From Mesorhizobium sp. 131-2-1 (lineage in GTDB: Bacteria > Pseudomonadota > Alphaproteobacteria > Rhizobiales > Rhizobiaceae), in the NCBI RefSeq assembly GCF_016756535.1, contig NZ_AP023247.1, positions 186,001 to 250,000 of the forward strand: a stretch of 64,000 nucleotides of DNA, written 5' to 3'. Every line of letters starts with the position of its first letter. Position 1 is the first letter of the stretch. The position numbers and the translations under genes are program-made. Of the stretch, positions 39,299 to 47,686 are shown piece by piece. Under the pieces are notes generated by a model that was given only the letters and a program-made list of their open reading frames with translations, was not told the origin of the DNA and made no database searches.

Positions 39299-40304
39299 TG
39301 TCCGGATCCAGGGTGTGACCAAGAGTTTTGGCGACACTGTCGCGATCAATGATCTCGACTTGCAGATCAAGGACGGCGAGTTTGTCGTGCTGCTCGGCCC
39401 GACCGGCGCCGGCAAGACGACGACGCTAAGGCTGATCGCCGGGCTGGAGCGGCCGGACAGCGGCACGATCCATATCGCCGGTCACGACGCCACGGCGCTG
39501 TCGCCGGCCGAGCGCGACACCGCCTTCGTGTTCCAGCAATATTCGCTCTATCCGCATCTTTCGGTGTTCGACAACCTTGCCTTCCCGCTGCGCTCGCCGG
39601 CGCGGCGCTTTCCCGAGGAGGCGATCCGCCGCCGCGTCGAGGACGTGGCCCGCATGGTGCGCATCGACCACAAGCTCAACAACCGCTCGACGAAGTTGTC
39701 CGGCGGCGAGATGCAGCGCGTCGCCATCGGCCGCGCTTTGGTGCGCAAGCCGGCGATCTATCTGATGGACGAGCCACTGTCGTCGCTCGACGCCAAGCTG
39801 CGCGCCGATTTGCGGCTCGAGCTGAAACGCATCCAGTCCGAGCTCGGCGCCACCATGCTCTATGTCACGCACGACCAGATCGAGGCGATGACCATGGCCG
39901 ACCGCATCGGCATCCTCGCCGATGGCGTGCTGGTGCAGATCGGCACGCCGCGCGCCATCTATTCAGAGCCGGCAAACCTTCACGTCGCGGCCCGCCTCGG
40001 CCAACCGGCGATCAACCTTCTGCCGGCCGGGCTCTTGCCCGACGGCGACGCGCCGGCAGGCACCAAGACGATCGGTGCCCGTACCGAGCACCTGGCAATC
40101 GAGAAGGCGGCGAACGGCCACGCCGACGGTATCGTCGACTGGGTCGAGCATCTCGGCGACCAGAACCATCTGCATGTGACGGTGGGGCCCAAGAAGCTGG
40201 TGACGCTGACCGACCCCGACACGGCGCTCGAAAAGGGGGACAGGGTGACGATCCGCTACCGCGCGCCGCTTTATTTCGGCTCGGACGGGCAAAGACTGAT
40301 GTAG
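39291..40304 (+). CDS. ABC transporter ATP-binding protein 2
   Basis: 337-residue partner ATPase. Start at ATG 39291 (MADVRIQGVTK), overlapping the previous stop by 8 bp; an earlier in-frame ATG at 39267 is less likely. Walker A is GPTGAGKTTT, signature KLSGGEMQRVAIGRAL, Walker B IYLMDEPLSSLDAK, and H-loop YVTHDQIEAMTMAD. The C-terminal TOBE region is present. Together with ATPase 1 it gives a transporter with two different ATPases, as in rhizobial glycerol importers. Confidence 0.94.
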   Translation: MADVRIQGVTKSFGDTVAINDLDLQIKDGEFVVLLGPTGAGKTTTLRLIAGLERPDSGTIHIAGHDATALSPAERDTAFVFQQYSLYPHLSVFDNLAFPLRSPARRFPEEAIRRRVEDVARMVRIDHKLNNRSTKLSGGEMQRVAIGRALVRKPAIYLMDEPLSSLDAKLRADLRLELKRIQSELGATMLYVTHDQIEAMTMADRIGILADGVLVQIGTPRAIYSEPANLHVAARLGQPAINLLPAGLLPDGDAPAGTKTIGARTEHLAIEKAANGHADGIVDWVEHLGDQNHLHVTVGPKKLVTLTDPDTALEKGDRVTIRYRAPLYFGSDGQRLM

Positions 40305-40364
40305 GCGGACCGCGCACGCATCGCACATCGATTGACGACCGCAGATACGGACTGGACGAAATCC

Positions 40365-42005
40365 ATGAAGCACTTTTTCAACCGCAAGGACTCGATCGTC
40401 ACCGAAGCGCTAGACGGCTTTCTCGCGACCGCCGGCTCGGGCACGCTGGCGCGGCTCGACGGCTATCCCGAGATCAAGGTCGTGCTGCGCGCCGACTGGG
40501 ACAAGACGAAGGTGGCGATCGTTTCCGGCGGCGGCGCCGGGCATGAGCCCTCGCACGCCGGCTTCGTCGGCGCCGGCATGCTGACGGCGGCTGTCTCCGG
40601 CGAGATCTTCGCTTCGCCCAGCGTCGAGGCGGTGCTGGCGGCGATCCGCGCGACGACCGGCCCGGCCGGCTGCCTGCTGATCGTCAAGAACTATACCGGC
40701 GACCGCCTCAATTTCGGGCTGGCCGCCGAGAAGGCGCGCGCCGAGGGGTTCTCAGTCGACATGGTGATCGTCGGCGACGACATCGCGCTTCCCGATATCG
40801 CGCAGCCGCGCGGCGTCGCTGGCACGCTGTTCGTGCACAAGATCGCGGGGCATCTTGCCGAAACCGGCCATGACCTGTCCTCGGTCGCCGCGGCGGCACG
40901 CGCCGCGGCGAAGGACATCATTTCGCTCGGCATCTCGCTCTCCTCCTGCTCGATCCCCGGTCAGGCGCATGAGGATCGCTTCGGCGCCGACGATGGCGAG
41001 CTCGGGCTCGGCATCCATGGCGAGCCTGGCGTCGAGCGCATCGCGCTGCAGAGCGCCGGCACACTCGTCGCTATCATGGCGGAGCGTCTTGCCGCGCGGC
41101 TCGATCCCGGCAGCCGCTACGCCCTGCTGATCAACAATCTCGGATCGGTGCCGCCGCTCGAAATGTCGCTGATCGCCAACGCGGTGCTGGCCTCACCGCT
41201 GGCGAGGGCGGTGACGCTGACGGTCGGCCCCGGGCACCTGATGACGGCGCTCAACATGAACGGCTTTTCGCTCTCGCTGATCAGGCTGGACGCGGCGCGC
41301 GAGGCAGCGCTGCTCGCGCCGGTCGGCCCGCATGCCTGGCTGCCGGCAAGGCCGGTGCGCACGCCGGTCGTTGTAGCGGTCGCCAAACCGGCCGTTCGCG
41401 ATGCTTCCAGCGCAAGCAGCGATGCCGCCGTGGAGCGTCTGATCACAGTCGTCTGCGAAAAGCTGATCTCGCTGGAAGAACCCCTCAACAATCTCGACGC
41501 CAAGGCCGGCGACGGCGACACCGGGTCGACCGTGGCAACGGGCGCGCGTAGCGTCCTTGAGCGCATCGGCACCCTTCCGCTCGCCGACAAGGCCGCGACG
41601 CTGGCCACGATCGGCGATACACTGGGCACGTCGATGGGCGGTTCCAGCGGCGTGCTTTTGTCGATCTTCTTCACCGCGGCGGCGCAGTCACTCGGCGGCG
41701 GCGCGACGCTTGGCAAAGCGTTGCTCGCCGGCTTGGACCGGATGAGCTTCTATGGCGGCGCGAAGATCGGCGACCGTACCATGGTCGACGCGCTGGAGCC
41801 GGCGCTGAAGGCGCTCGATTCGGGCGGGGTGGAAGCAGCCGCGGCGGCCGCGCGACATGGGGCGGAGGCCACCGCCGCGATGCAGAAGGCGAAGGCCGGG
41901 CGTTCGGCCTATATCGGCCGGCAGCTTGACGGCGTCGCCGACCCGGGCGCATTCGCGGTGGCGGAAGTGTTTGTGGCCGTGGCGGCCATGTTCGCCCCGG
42001 CATGA
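40365..42005 (+). CDS. ATP-type dihydroxyacetone kinase (DhaK-DhaL in one chain)
   Basis: Phosphorylates dihydroxyacetone (or glyceraldehyde) with ATP. 546 residues from ATG 40365 (MKHFFNRKDS); a TTG at 40332 is an alternative. The DhaK half has GGGAGHEPSHAGFVGAGM and His218 in LGLGIHGEPGVER, the residue that forms a covalent bond with substrate. The DhaL half begins about residue 370 with the ADP/Mg site NLDAKAGDGDTGSTV and TSMGGSSGVLLS. Length and layout fit Citrobacter/yeast-type one-piece kinases. A second, PTS-type kinase set follows in the same operon. Confidence 0.93.
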   Translation: MKHFFNRKDSIVTEALDGFLATAGSGTLARLDGYPEIKVVLRADWDKTKVAIVSGGGAGHEPSHAGFVGAGMLTAAVSGEIFASPSVEAVLAAIRATTGPAGCLLIVKNYTGDRLNFGLAAEKARAEGFSVDMVIVGDDIALPDIAQPRGVAGTLFVHKIAGHLAETGHDLSSVAAAARAAAKDIISLGISLSSCSIPGQAHEDRFGADDGELGLGIHGEPGVERIALQSAGTLVAIMAERLAARLDPGSRYALLINNLGSVPPLEMSLIANAVLASPLARAVTLTVGPGHLMTALNMNGFSLSLIRLDAAREAALLAPVGPHAWLPARPVRTPVVVAVAKPAVRDASSASSDAAVERLITVVCEKLISLEEPLNNLDAKAGDGDTGSTVATGARSVLERIGTLPLADKAATLATIGDTLGTSMGGSSGVLLSIFFTAAAQSLGGGATLGKALLAGLDRMSFYGGAKIGDRTMVDALEPALKALDSGGVEAAAAAARHGAEATAAMQKAKAGRSAYIGRQLDGVADPGAFAVAEVFVAVAAMFAPA

Positions 42006-42015
42006 AGGACAGAGA

Positions 42016-42615
42016 ATGGCCGCATCCGATTTCTCCAGCTTGATCGAGGCGGCGGCCGATACGATCGCGGCGCATGCCGAGGAACTGACCGGGCTCGACC
42101 AGGCGATCGGTGACGGCGACCATGGGTTGAACATGAGACGCGGCTTCGAGGCGGTGCGGGCCGACGCGGAGGCAATCGCGGCGAAGCCCTTGCCGGACGC
42201 GCTGAAGGCGATCGGCACCAAGCTGGTGATGACCGTGGGCGGGGCCTCCGGCCCGTTGTTCGGCACGCTGTTCTTGGCGCTCGGCAAGGAACTGCCGGGC
42301 ACGCCTGACCGCGCCGCGCTGACGGCGGCGCTTGGCAGGGCGATCGAGGCGGTCGCGGCGCGAGGTAAATCTCAACCGGGACAAAAAACCATGCTGGACG
42401 TGCTGCAGCCGGTGTATGAGGCGCTGGCGCAAGGCAAGACAGGCACGGAAATCGCCGATGCCGCCGACAAGGCGGCTGACGCCACCGTGCCGATGAAGGC
42501 CCTGCGCGGGCGCGCCTCCTTCCTGGGAGATCGCTCGATCGGGCATATGGACGCCGGGGCGCGCTCGACCGCGCTTCTGGTGCGCGCAGTCGCTGAAACC
42601 GTCGAGGACCGCTGA
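42016..42615 (+). CDS. dhaL: DhaL subunit of PTS-type dihydroxyacetone kinase
   Basis: Carries tightly bound ADP that is phosphorylated by DhaM and passes phosphate to DHA on DhaK. 199 residues from ATG 42016, 10 bp after the previous stop. The nucleotide/Mg motif is AIGDGDHGLNMRRG, with TVGGASGPLFGTLFL and the conserved end HMDAGARSTALL. The stop TGA shares its final A with the ATG of dhaM, indicating coupling. Stand-alone DhaL means the phosphate comes from the PTS chain, in contrast to the one-piece kinase upstream. Confidence 0.94.
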   Translation: MAASDFSSLIEAAADTIAAHAEELTGLDQAIGDGDHGLNMRRGFEAVRADAEAIAAKPLPDALKAIGTKLVMTVGGASGPLFGTLFLALGKELPGTPDRAALTAALGRAIEAVAARGKSQPGQKTMLDVLQPVYEALAQGKTGTEIADAADKAADATVPMKALRGRASFLGDRSIGHMDAGARSTALLVRAVAETVEDR

Positions 42616-43004
42616 TGAGCAATGTTGGTATCGTCATCGTCTCGCATTCGCCGCTGGTCGCCGAAGGCACGGCCGACATGGTGCGCCAGATGGTGGGCGA
42701 CGAAGTGCCGCTTGCATGGTGCGGCGGAAACGGCCATGGCGGGCTGGGCACCAGTGTCGAGGCGATCATGGGCGCCATCGACAGGGCCTGGTCGGAAGCG
42801 GGCGTCGCCATCCTCGTCGATCTCGGCGGCGCCGAGACCAACTCGGAGATGGCGGTCGAGATGATCGGCGAGCCGCGCTCGCACAGAATTGTCGTCTGCA
42901 ACGCGCCGATCGTCGAGGGCGCGGTCATGGCGGCGACGGAAGCCTCCGGCGGCGCCTCGCTCAAGGAAGTGGTGGCGACGGCGCATGAACTCTCGCCGTC
43001 GTGA
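42615..43004 (+). CDS. dhaM: DhaM: PTS mannose-type IIA component
   Basis: Accepts phosphate from HPr and rephosphorylates ADP bound to DhaL. 129 residues, only the IIA domain. The phosphorylated His is His11 in VGIVIVSHSPLVAEG, and the second conserved stretch is VLVDLGGAETNSEM-like (AILVDLGGAETNSEM). In E. coli DhaM is fused to HPr and an enzyme I fragment; here those parts are the next two genes. It overlaps the following gene region by a few bases. Confidence 0.94.
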   Translation: MSNVGIVIVSHSPLVAEGTADMVRQMVGDEVPLAWCGGNGHGGLGTSVEAIMGAIDRAWSEAGVAILVDLGGAETNSEMAVEMIGEPRSHRIVVCNAPIVEGAVMAATEASGGASLKEVVATAHELSPS

Positions 43005-43024
43005 ATGAACGGGAACCCGACCGC

Positions 43025-43327
43025 ATGTCCGCATCCGCCGAAGCCAACGTCCTGATCACCCACGATGTGGGTCTGCACGCGCGCCCTTCGGTGAAGTTTA
43101 CCAAGCTCGCCAAGTCGTTCGCGGCCGAGGTGCAAGTGGCTTTGGCCGCCAACGGCCCATGGTTCGACGCCAAGAGCATCGTCAAGGTCATGGCGGCCAA
43201 GGCGCCCAAGGGAACGCTGCTGTACATCCGCGCCAGGGGCGACGGCGCAGGCGAAGCGGTCGAAGCGCTGGTCGATCTCGTGCAGCGTGATTTCGACGAG
43301 GATGCGGACCATGCCCGGTCCGCTTGA
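43025..43327 (+). CDS. HPr-like phosphocarrier protein
   Basis: Passes phosphate from enzyme I to DhaM. 100 residues from ATG 43025 (MSASAEAN); a GTG at 43001 overlapping the dhaM stop would add 8. The active His18 is in DVGLHARPSVKFTKLA and the Ser region is AKSIVKVMAAKAPKG (Ser51), so both classic phosphosites exist. It is encoded with its enzyme I and DhaM, so it probably serves this kinase and not general sugar PTS. Confidence 0.92.
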   Translation: MSASAEANVLITHDVGLHARPSVKFTKLAKSFAAEVQVALAANGPWFDAKSIVKVMAAKAPKGTLLYIRARGDGAGEAVEALVDLVQRDFDEDADHARSA

Positions 43328-43368
43328 GACGGACTCGCAAGTGCCCGGAACCGCAAGGAATGCGGGCC

Positions 43369-44943
43369 ATGCGGATTGAGGGTGTTCCTGCCTCCACGGG
43401 CTATGCCGAGGGGCCGCTGTTCGATCTCGATCGGCCGCCTGCCGCCTACATGGGCAAGGCGAGCGCGGCGGAGGAAAAGGCAGCCCTGGAGAGCGCGATC
43501 GGCAAGGCGGTGAGCCGGCTTTCGACCATGATCGAAACCGCCGATGGCGATGCCGCCGACATCCTCGAATTCCATGTCGCCATGCTGGAGGACGACGCGC
43601 TGAGCGGACCGGCCCTTTCACACATAGACGAGGGCACGGCGGCCGACCTGGCGTGGCGGTGGGCGCTCGACGCCGAGATCGCCGGCTACGAGGCATCCGA
43701 CCAGGACTATTTCCGCGCGCGGGCCGCCGACCTGCGCGACATTCGCGACCAGGTGCTGCGGGCGCTGAGCGAGGACAGCGAGGCTTCGGCACCCGCCGGC
43801 GCCATCCTCTATGGCGAGGACATCGCGCCGACGCGCTTCCTCGAAACCGACTGGAGCGCCGGCGGCGGCATCGCGCTCAGGGCCGGCAGCACCGCCAGCC
43901 ATGTCGCCATGCTGGCGCGCTCGCGCGGCGTGCCTATGGTGGTGGGGCTCGGCGCTTCGGCGGAGAAACCTGCCGGGGTCGCGCTGCTCGACGCCGAGCA
44001 TGGCGGCATCGTGCTTTCGCCCTCGCCGGCGGAGATCGAAGCCTTCCGGCAGTCATCTTCCTCCTTCGCGGCACGCCAGGGCAAGGCGCGGACCTTCCTG
44101 GCGCGGCCGGCGGTGACCAAGGCGGGCACCGCCGTGCGGGTCCAGGTCAACATCGCCTACCCTTCCGATGTCGACGGCCTCGATATCGAGACCTGCGATG
44201 GTGTCGGGCTGATGCGGACGGAGTTCCTGTTCGGCAGGACGCTGCCGGACGAGGAGACGCAATATCACGCATACCGCAAGGTGCTGGAATGGGCCGGCGG
44301 CAAGCCGGTGACCATCCGCACCGTCGATGCAGGCGGCGACAAGCCGGTCCCCGGTTTCACCGTCGAGGAGACCAATCCCTTCCTCGGCTTGCGCGGCATC
44401 AGGCTGTCGCTGGCGCGGCTCGACGTCTTCCGCGCGCAAATCCGGGCATTGCTGCGCGCCGCCATACACGGCAATCTGAAGGTCATGTTTCCGATGATCG
44501 CCACGGCCGATGAGTATGCGAGGACTGCCGCGCTGTTCGCGGAGGAGCAGTCAGGACTTGCCGCGCGCGGGATAGCACACAAGATGCCGCCGCTCGGCAT
44601 CATGGTCGAGGTGCCGTCTGTGGCCATCGCACCGGAGGCGTTCGCCAATGTCGCCTTCTTCTCGATCGGCTCCAACGATCTGACGCAATATGTCATGGCG
44701 GCGGCGCGCGACAATGCCGCCGTTGCGAACCTCAATTTGGTCCGCCATCCGGCCGTGCTGCGGCTGATCGCTTCCGTCGCTGCCTTTGGACGGGAGAAGG
44801 GCATCCCGGTGAGCCTGTGCGGCGATGCGGGCGGCGATCCGGCCACCATTCCGGCACTGATCGAGGCAGGCCTCCGCGACCTGTCGGTCGCCCCCGCACA
44901 ACTCGCCATGGCCAAGGCGGCCATCGCTGAAGTCCCGGTCTAG
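43369..44943 (+). CDS. PTS enzyme I dedicated to the DHA kinase
   Basis: PEP-protein phosphotransferase that starts the phosphate chain PEP-EI-HPr-DhaM-DhaL. Start at ATG 43369 (MRIEGVPASTGYAEGP), preferred because AAGGA lies 9 bases upstream; ATG 43360 is possible. 524 residues. The phospho-His is His178 in AGSTASHVAMLARSRGVPMV. The PEP-binding domain has GVGLMRTEFLF, NPFLGLRGIRLSL, IGSNDLTQYVMAA and the catalytic Cys in VSLCGDAGGD. Slightly shorter than E. coli enzyme I (575). Followed 5 bp later by a small unknown gene. Confidence 0.93.
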   Translation: MRIEGVPASTGYAEGPLFDLDRPPAAYMGKASAAEEKAALESAIGKAVSRLSTMIETADGDAADILEFHVAMLEDDALSGPALSHIDEGTAADLAWRWALDAEIAGYEASDQDYFRARAADLRDIRDQVLRALSEDSEASAPAGAILYGEDIAPTRFLETDWSAGGGIALRAGSTASHVAMLARSRGVPMVVGLGASAEKPAGVALLDAEHGGIVLSPSPAEIEAFRQSSSSFAARQGKARTFLARPAVTKAGTAVRVQVNIAYPSDVDGLDIETCDGVGLMRTEFLFGRTLPDEETQYHAYRKVLEWAGGKPVTIRTVDAGGDKPVPGFTVEETNPFLGLRGIRLSLARLDVFRAQIRALLRAAIHGNLKVMFPMIATADEYARTAALFAEEQSGLAARGIAHKMPPLGIMVEVPSVAIAPEAFANVAFFSIGSNDLTQYVMAAARDNAAVANLNLVRHPAVLRLIASVAAFGREKGIPVSLCGDAGGDPATIPALIEAGLRDLSVAPAQLAMAKAAIAEVPV

Positions 44944-44948
44944 GCGGC

Positions 44949-45380
44949 GTGGCGGAGATGGAGAAGGTACCCGAAGCGAACTCGGAAGAGGCGATCCGCG
45001 CCTACAAGACGATCCTGTCGCTGGTTATCGACCAGCGGCCGTCCGGCATGCGACAGCGGCTCGCCGATGCGCTCGGCAAGCATCGCAGCTTCGTCACCCA
45101 GATCTCCAGCCCGGCCTATTCGATCCCAATCCCGTCAAAACATTTGCCGGCTATCTTTTCCGTCTGCCATTTCAGCCCGGCAGAGCGCGATCAGTTCCTC
45201 GCCGCCTACCATCAGGCGCATCCCGGCAAGATGTCGGCGGCTTCCGGGCTGCGCAAGACACGCCATGTCTCGCTCATCGTGCCGGATTTCGGCGACGACA
45301 AGCAGAATGCGGCGCTCGATCGGGCGATCAACGAATTCATCCAGAAGATCACCAGCATCGCCGGCAAGGGCAGCGGCTGA
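44949..45380 (+). CDS. Conserved-looking hypothetical protein in the DHA kinase operon
   Basis: 143 residues from GTG 44949, 5 bp after enzyme I. No family recognised. The segment RQRLADALGKHRSFVTQISS, followed by IPIPSKHLPAIFSVCHFSPA, resembles a cI/XRE-type helix-turn-helix region, so it could be a DNA-binding regulator of the operon. The C-terminal half (RHVSLIVPDFGDDKQNAALD) is soluble and helical. No membrane segment. The position between enzyme I and dhaK suggests a control or assembly role; this is inference. Confidence 0.75.
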   Translation: MAEMEKVPEANSEEAIRAYKTILSLVIDQRPSGMRQRLADALGKHRSFVTQISSPAYSIPIPSKHLPAIFSVCHFSPAERDQFLAAYHQAHPGKMSAASGLRKTRHVSLIVPDFGDDKQNAALDRAINEFIQKITSIAGKGSG

Positions 45381-45405
45381 TCAAGACTGTTCCGGGAGGA
45401 CAGCC

Positions 45406-46392
45406 ATGAAGAAATTCATCAACGCAGTGGACACGGTGCTGACCGAGAGCCTTGACGGCTTCGTCGCCGCCCATTCGGATATCCTTGTGCTGGGCGATGA
45501 CCACAAATTCATCCGCCGCAAGGCCCTGAAGCCCGGCAAGGTGGCGCTGATCTCCGGCGGCGGCTCGGGCCACGAGCCGCTGCATGGCGGGTTGGTCGGG
45601 CACGGCATGCTCGATGCCGCCTGCCCCGGCCAGGTGTTCACCTCGCCGACACCCGACCAGATGATTGCTGCCGTGCAGGCCGTCGATACCGGCGCCGGCT
45701 GCCTGTTCATCGTCAAGAACTACGAAGGCGACGTGATGAATTTCGATATGGCGGCGGAAATGTCGGAAGGCGTCATGCAGGTGGTGACCAATGACGACGT
45801 CGCGGTCGAGAATTCGTCCTACACCACCGGCCGGCGCGGCGTCGCCGGCACGCTGGTGGTGGAAAAGATGGTTGGCGCGGCGGCCGAGCAAGGCATGGCG
45901 CTGAAGCAGCTCAAGGCGCTCGGCGACCGCGTCAACGGCGCGACGCGCTCGATGGGGGTGGCGCTCACCAGTTGCACGGTGCCGGCTGCGGGCAGGCCCA
46001 CCTTCGAAATCAGCGACGGCGAGATGGAGTTCGGTGTCGGCATCCATGGCGAGCCCGGCAGGCGGCGCGACGCGCTGAGGAGCGCCGATGCCATCGCCGA
46101 GGAAATCTGCACGGCCATCGCCGGCGACCTCGGCGAGCGGGCAAAAGGGCCGGCGCTGCTCTTCGTCAACGGCTTCGGCGGCACGCCGTCGATGGAGCTC
46201 TATCTGATGTACAACAGCGCCCGCAACATCTTCGAGAAGAACGGCGTGAGCGTGATCCGCTCGCTGGTCGGCTCCTATGTCACGTCGCTCGACATGGCCG
46301 GCTGCTCGATCACGCTGACCATGCTCGACGACGAGATGACGGCTTTGTGGGACGCGCCGGTGCACACGGCCGCGTTGCGCTGGGGATTGTAG
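45406..46392 (+). CDS. dhaK: DhaK subunit of PTS-type dihydroxyacetone kinase
   Basis: Binds dihydroxyacetone covalently through His214 in FGVGIHGEPG and receives phosphate from DhaL. 328 residues from ATG 45406, which has gggagga upstream. Other conserved stretches are SGGGSGHEPLHGGLVGHGML and FIVKNYEGDVMNFDMA. Length fits stand-alone DhaK. It is separated from dhaL/dhaM by HPr, enzyme I and the 143-residue gene, an unusual order (L-M-HPr-EI-x-K). It is the last gene of the locus. Confidence 0.94.
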   Translation: MKKFINAVDTVLTESLDGFVAAHSDILVLGDDHKFIRRKALKPGKVALISGGGSGHEPLHGGLVGHGMLDAACPGQVFTSPTPDQMIAAVQAVDTGAGCLFIVKNYEGDVMNFDMAAEMSEGVMQVVTNDDVAVENSSYTTGRRGVAGTLVVEKMVGAAAEQGMALKQLKALGDRVNGATRSMGVALTSCTVPAAGRPTFEISDGEMEFGVGIHGEPGRRRDALRSADAIAEEICTAIAGDLGERAKGPALLFVNGFGGTPSMELYLMYNSARNIFEKNGVSVIRSLVGSYVTSLDMAGCSITLTMLDDEMTALWDAPVHTAALRWGL

Positions 46393-46413
46393 CCCCGCCG
46401 AGTTCCAAGAAGG

Positions 46414-46509
46414 TCAGATCGTCACGAGCGAATTGCCGTTGGCGGCGGTGATGCCGGACAATCTGCCCGCCTTGCGCAGCACCGGCGCCTCATACGTCTT
46501 CCTGGTCAT
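46414..46509 (-). CDS. Lasso-type RiPP precursor peptide 1
   Basis: 31-residue peptide gene on the minus strand. GGAGG lies 9 bases before ATG 46509, a strong start. Residues 6-22, YEAPVLRKAGRLSGITA, match the lasso-peptide leader pattern Y-x2-P-x-L-x3-G-x5-T-x exactly. Cleavage after T-x would leave a nine-residue core, ANGNSLVTI. The core has no Asp or Glu, so the ring that defines lasso peptides cannot form; Ser and Thr are possible phosphorylation sites for the nearby kinase. It lies between the DHA operon (22 bp past its end) and the nucleotidyltransferase gene. Too short to appear in most annotations. Confidence 0.72.
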   Translation of the reverse strand: MTRKTYEAPVLRKAGRLSGITAANGNSLVTI

Positions 46510-46666
46510 TGCAGACAGCCTCCGCTTCAACGCGCAGGATGGAGGAACATCCGTTGCCAAGTCAAATCAACCCTGAGGTTTGTCGCCGCCGCACTGGTCT
46601 CAATGGTGCTTTTCTGCAACCATATTCGAAACATTGTCCTCCAGTTCGCAAACACCGACCGGGTTG

Positions 46667-47686
46667 ATGCTGCCACCACTGACGCCTGCCGACGAGAAAC
46701 TGCTGCTGAACTATGCGGACCCCGAGGCAGAGCTGGCCGTGGTTCCCAGGGCAGGAAGCCTGTTGGCGCTGCTCGACAATGCCGAGTTCCACGGTGTGCT
46801 GCCGATCATGCTGCGCAAGTTGCGGGAGGCAGGCGATGCGCATCTGCCGCAGGATGCTGACCTGCAAGCGAGATTGGCCGAACTGCGCGAGGCATCGACG
46901 CTGGTCACCGGCCAGTCCATGCTGCTGCAATACCATGGCGAGCGCATCATGAAGGCGCTTGCGGCGAAGGCCATTCCGGCGCGGATCGTCAAGGGACCGG
47001 TGTTCGCGCGCAAGCTTTACAAACACGTCTCCGACAGACCCTTCACCGACATCGACATCCTGGTCGAGCCGGCCAGCATCAACGATGCCAACCGGGTGAT
47101 CGCGGCATCCGGCTTCGAGCTCTGCAGCGGCGAAGCCCAGTCGCACGACCTGCAGGAGTTCAAATGGCTGGAGAAGGAGAATTCGAGCCTGCTGATCGAG
47201 CTGCACGGCAATCTGGTGCATGATTCCGGCATGCGGCGGCGGCTGTCGCTGGGCTTTCGCGACTTGCAGGCCATCGACGGCAACGGAACGGACACGCCGG
47301 CGGCACTGCTGACCATCGCCATCGTGCATGCGTCCGGCGGACACAAATTCCACCGCCTGCAGCTCTGCGTCGACGTGCTGCAAGGCGTGCGGGCCTTGCG
47401 TTCGCCGGCGGCCGAAGCGCGGCTGCTGGAGGCCGCGCGCATGACCGGCATCGAGCTCGAACTGGCGACCGTGCTCGACGTGACCGGCCGGCTTTTCGAC
47501 GAGGCACAGGCGCTCGACCTCGCCGACCGGATCAAGCCTGATCTCGGCATCCGGCTCGCCAGGCGGCTGATCACCCGTGAGACGCTGCTCGGCGTCAATT
47601 CCAGGGACAAAATGCGCTCGCGGCTTCGCCGCGACGCGTTCCGCTGGATCCAGAGGCTGGCCAGGCCGAGGCCGTATCGTGCCTGA
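46667..47686 (+). CDS. Nucleotidyltransferase family protein (NTP_transf_5 type)
   Basis: 339 residues from ATG 46667 (MLPPLTPADEK); a longer in-frame start at 46580 is less protein-like. The nucleotidyltransferase core is RIVKGPVFARKLYKH, then SDRPFTDIDILVEP, the KG...R...DIDLLV pattern of the family found beside several lasso-peptide clusters. In such clusters members transfer nucleotides to a phosphorylated peptide or help its modification. Divergent from precursor 1 (158 bp between starts). Its stop overlaps the GTG start of the next gene. Confidence 0.82.
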   Translation: MLPPLTPADEKLLLNYADPEAELAVVPRAGSLLALLDNAEFHGVLPIMLRKLREAGDAHLPQDADLQARLAELREASTLVTGQSMLLQYHGERIMKALAAKAIPARIVKGPVFARKLYKHVSDRPFTDIDILVEPASINDANRVIAASGFELCSGEAQSHDLQEFKWLEKENSSLLIELHGNLVHDSGMRRRLSLGFRDLQAIDGNGTDTPAALLTIAIVHASGGHKFHRLQLCVDVLQGVRALRSPAAEARLLEAARMTGIELELATVLDVTGRLFDEAQALDLADRIKPDLGIRLARRLITRETLLGVNSRDKMRSRLRRDAFRWIQRLARPRPYRA

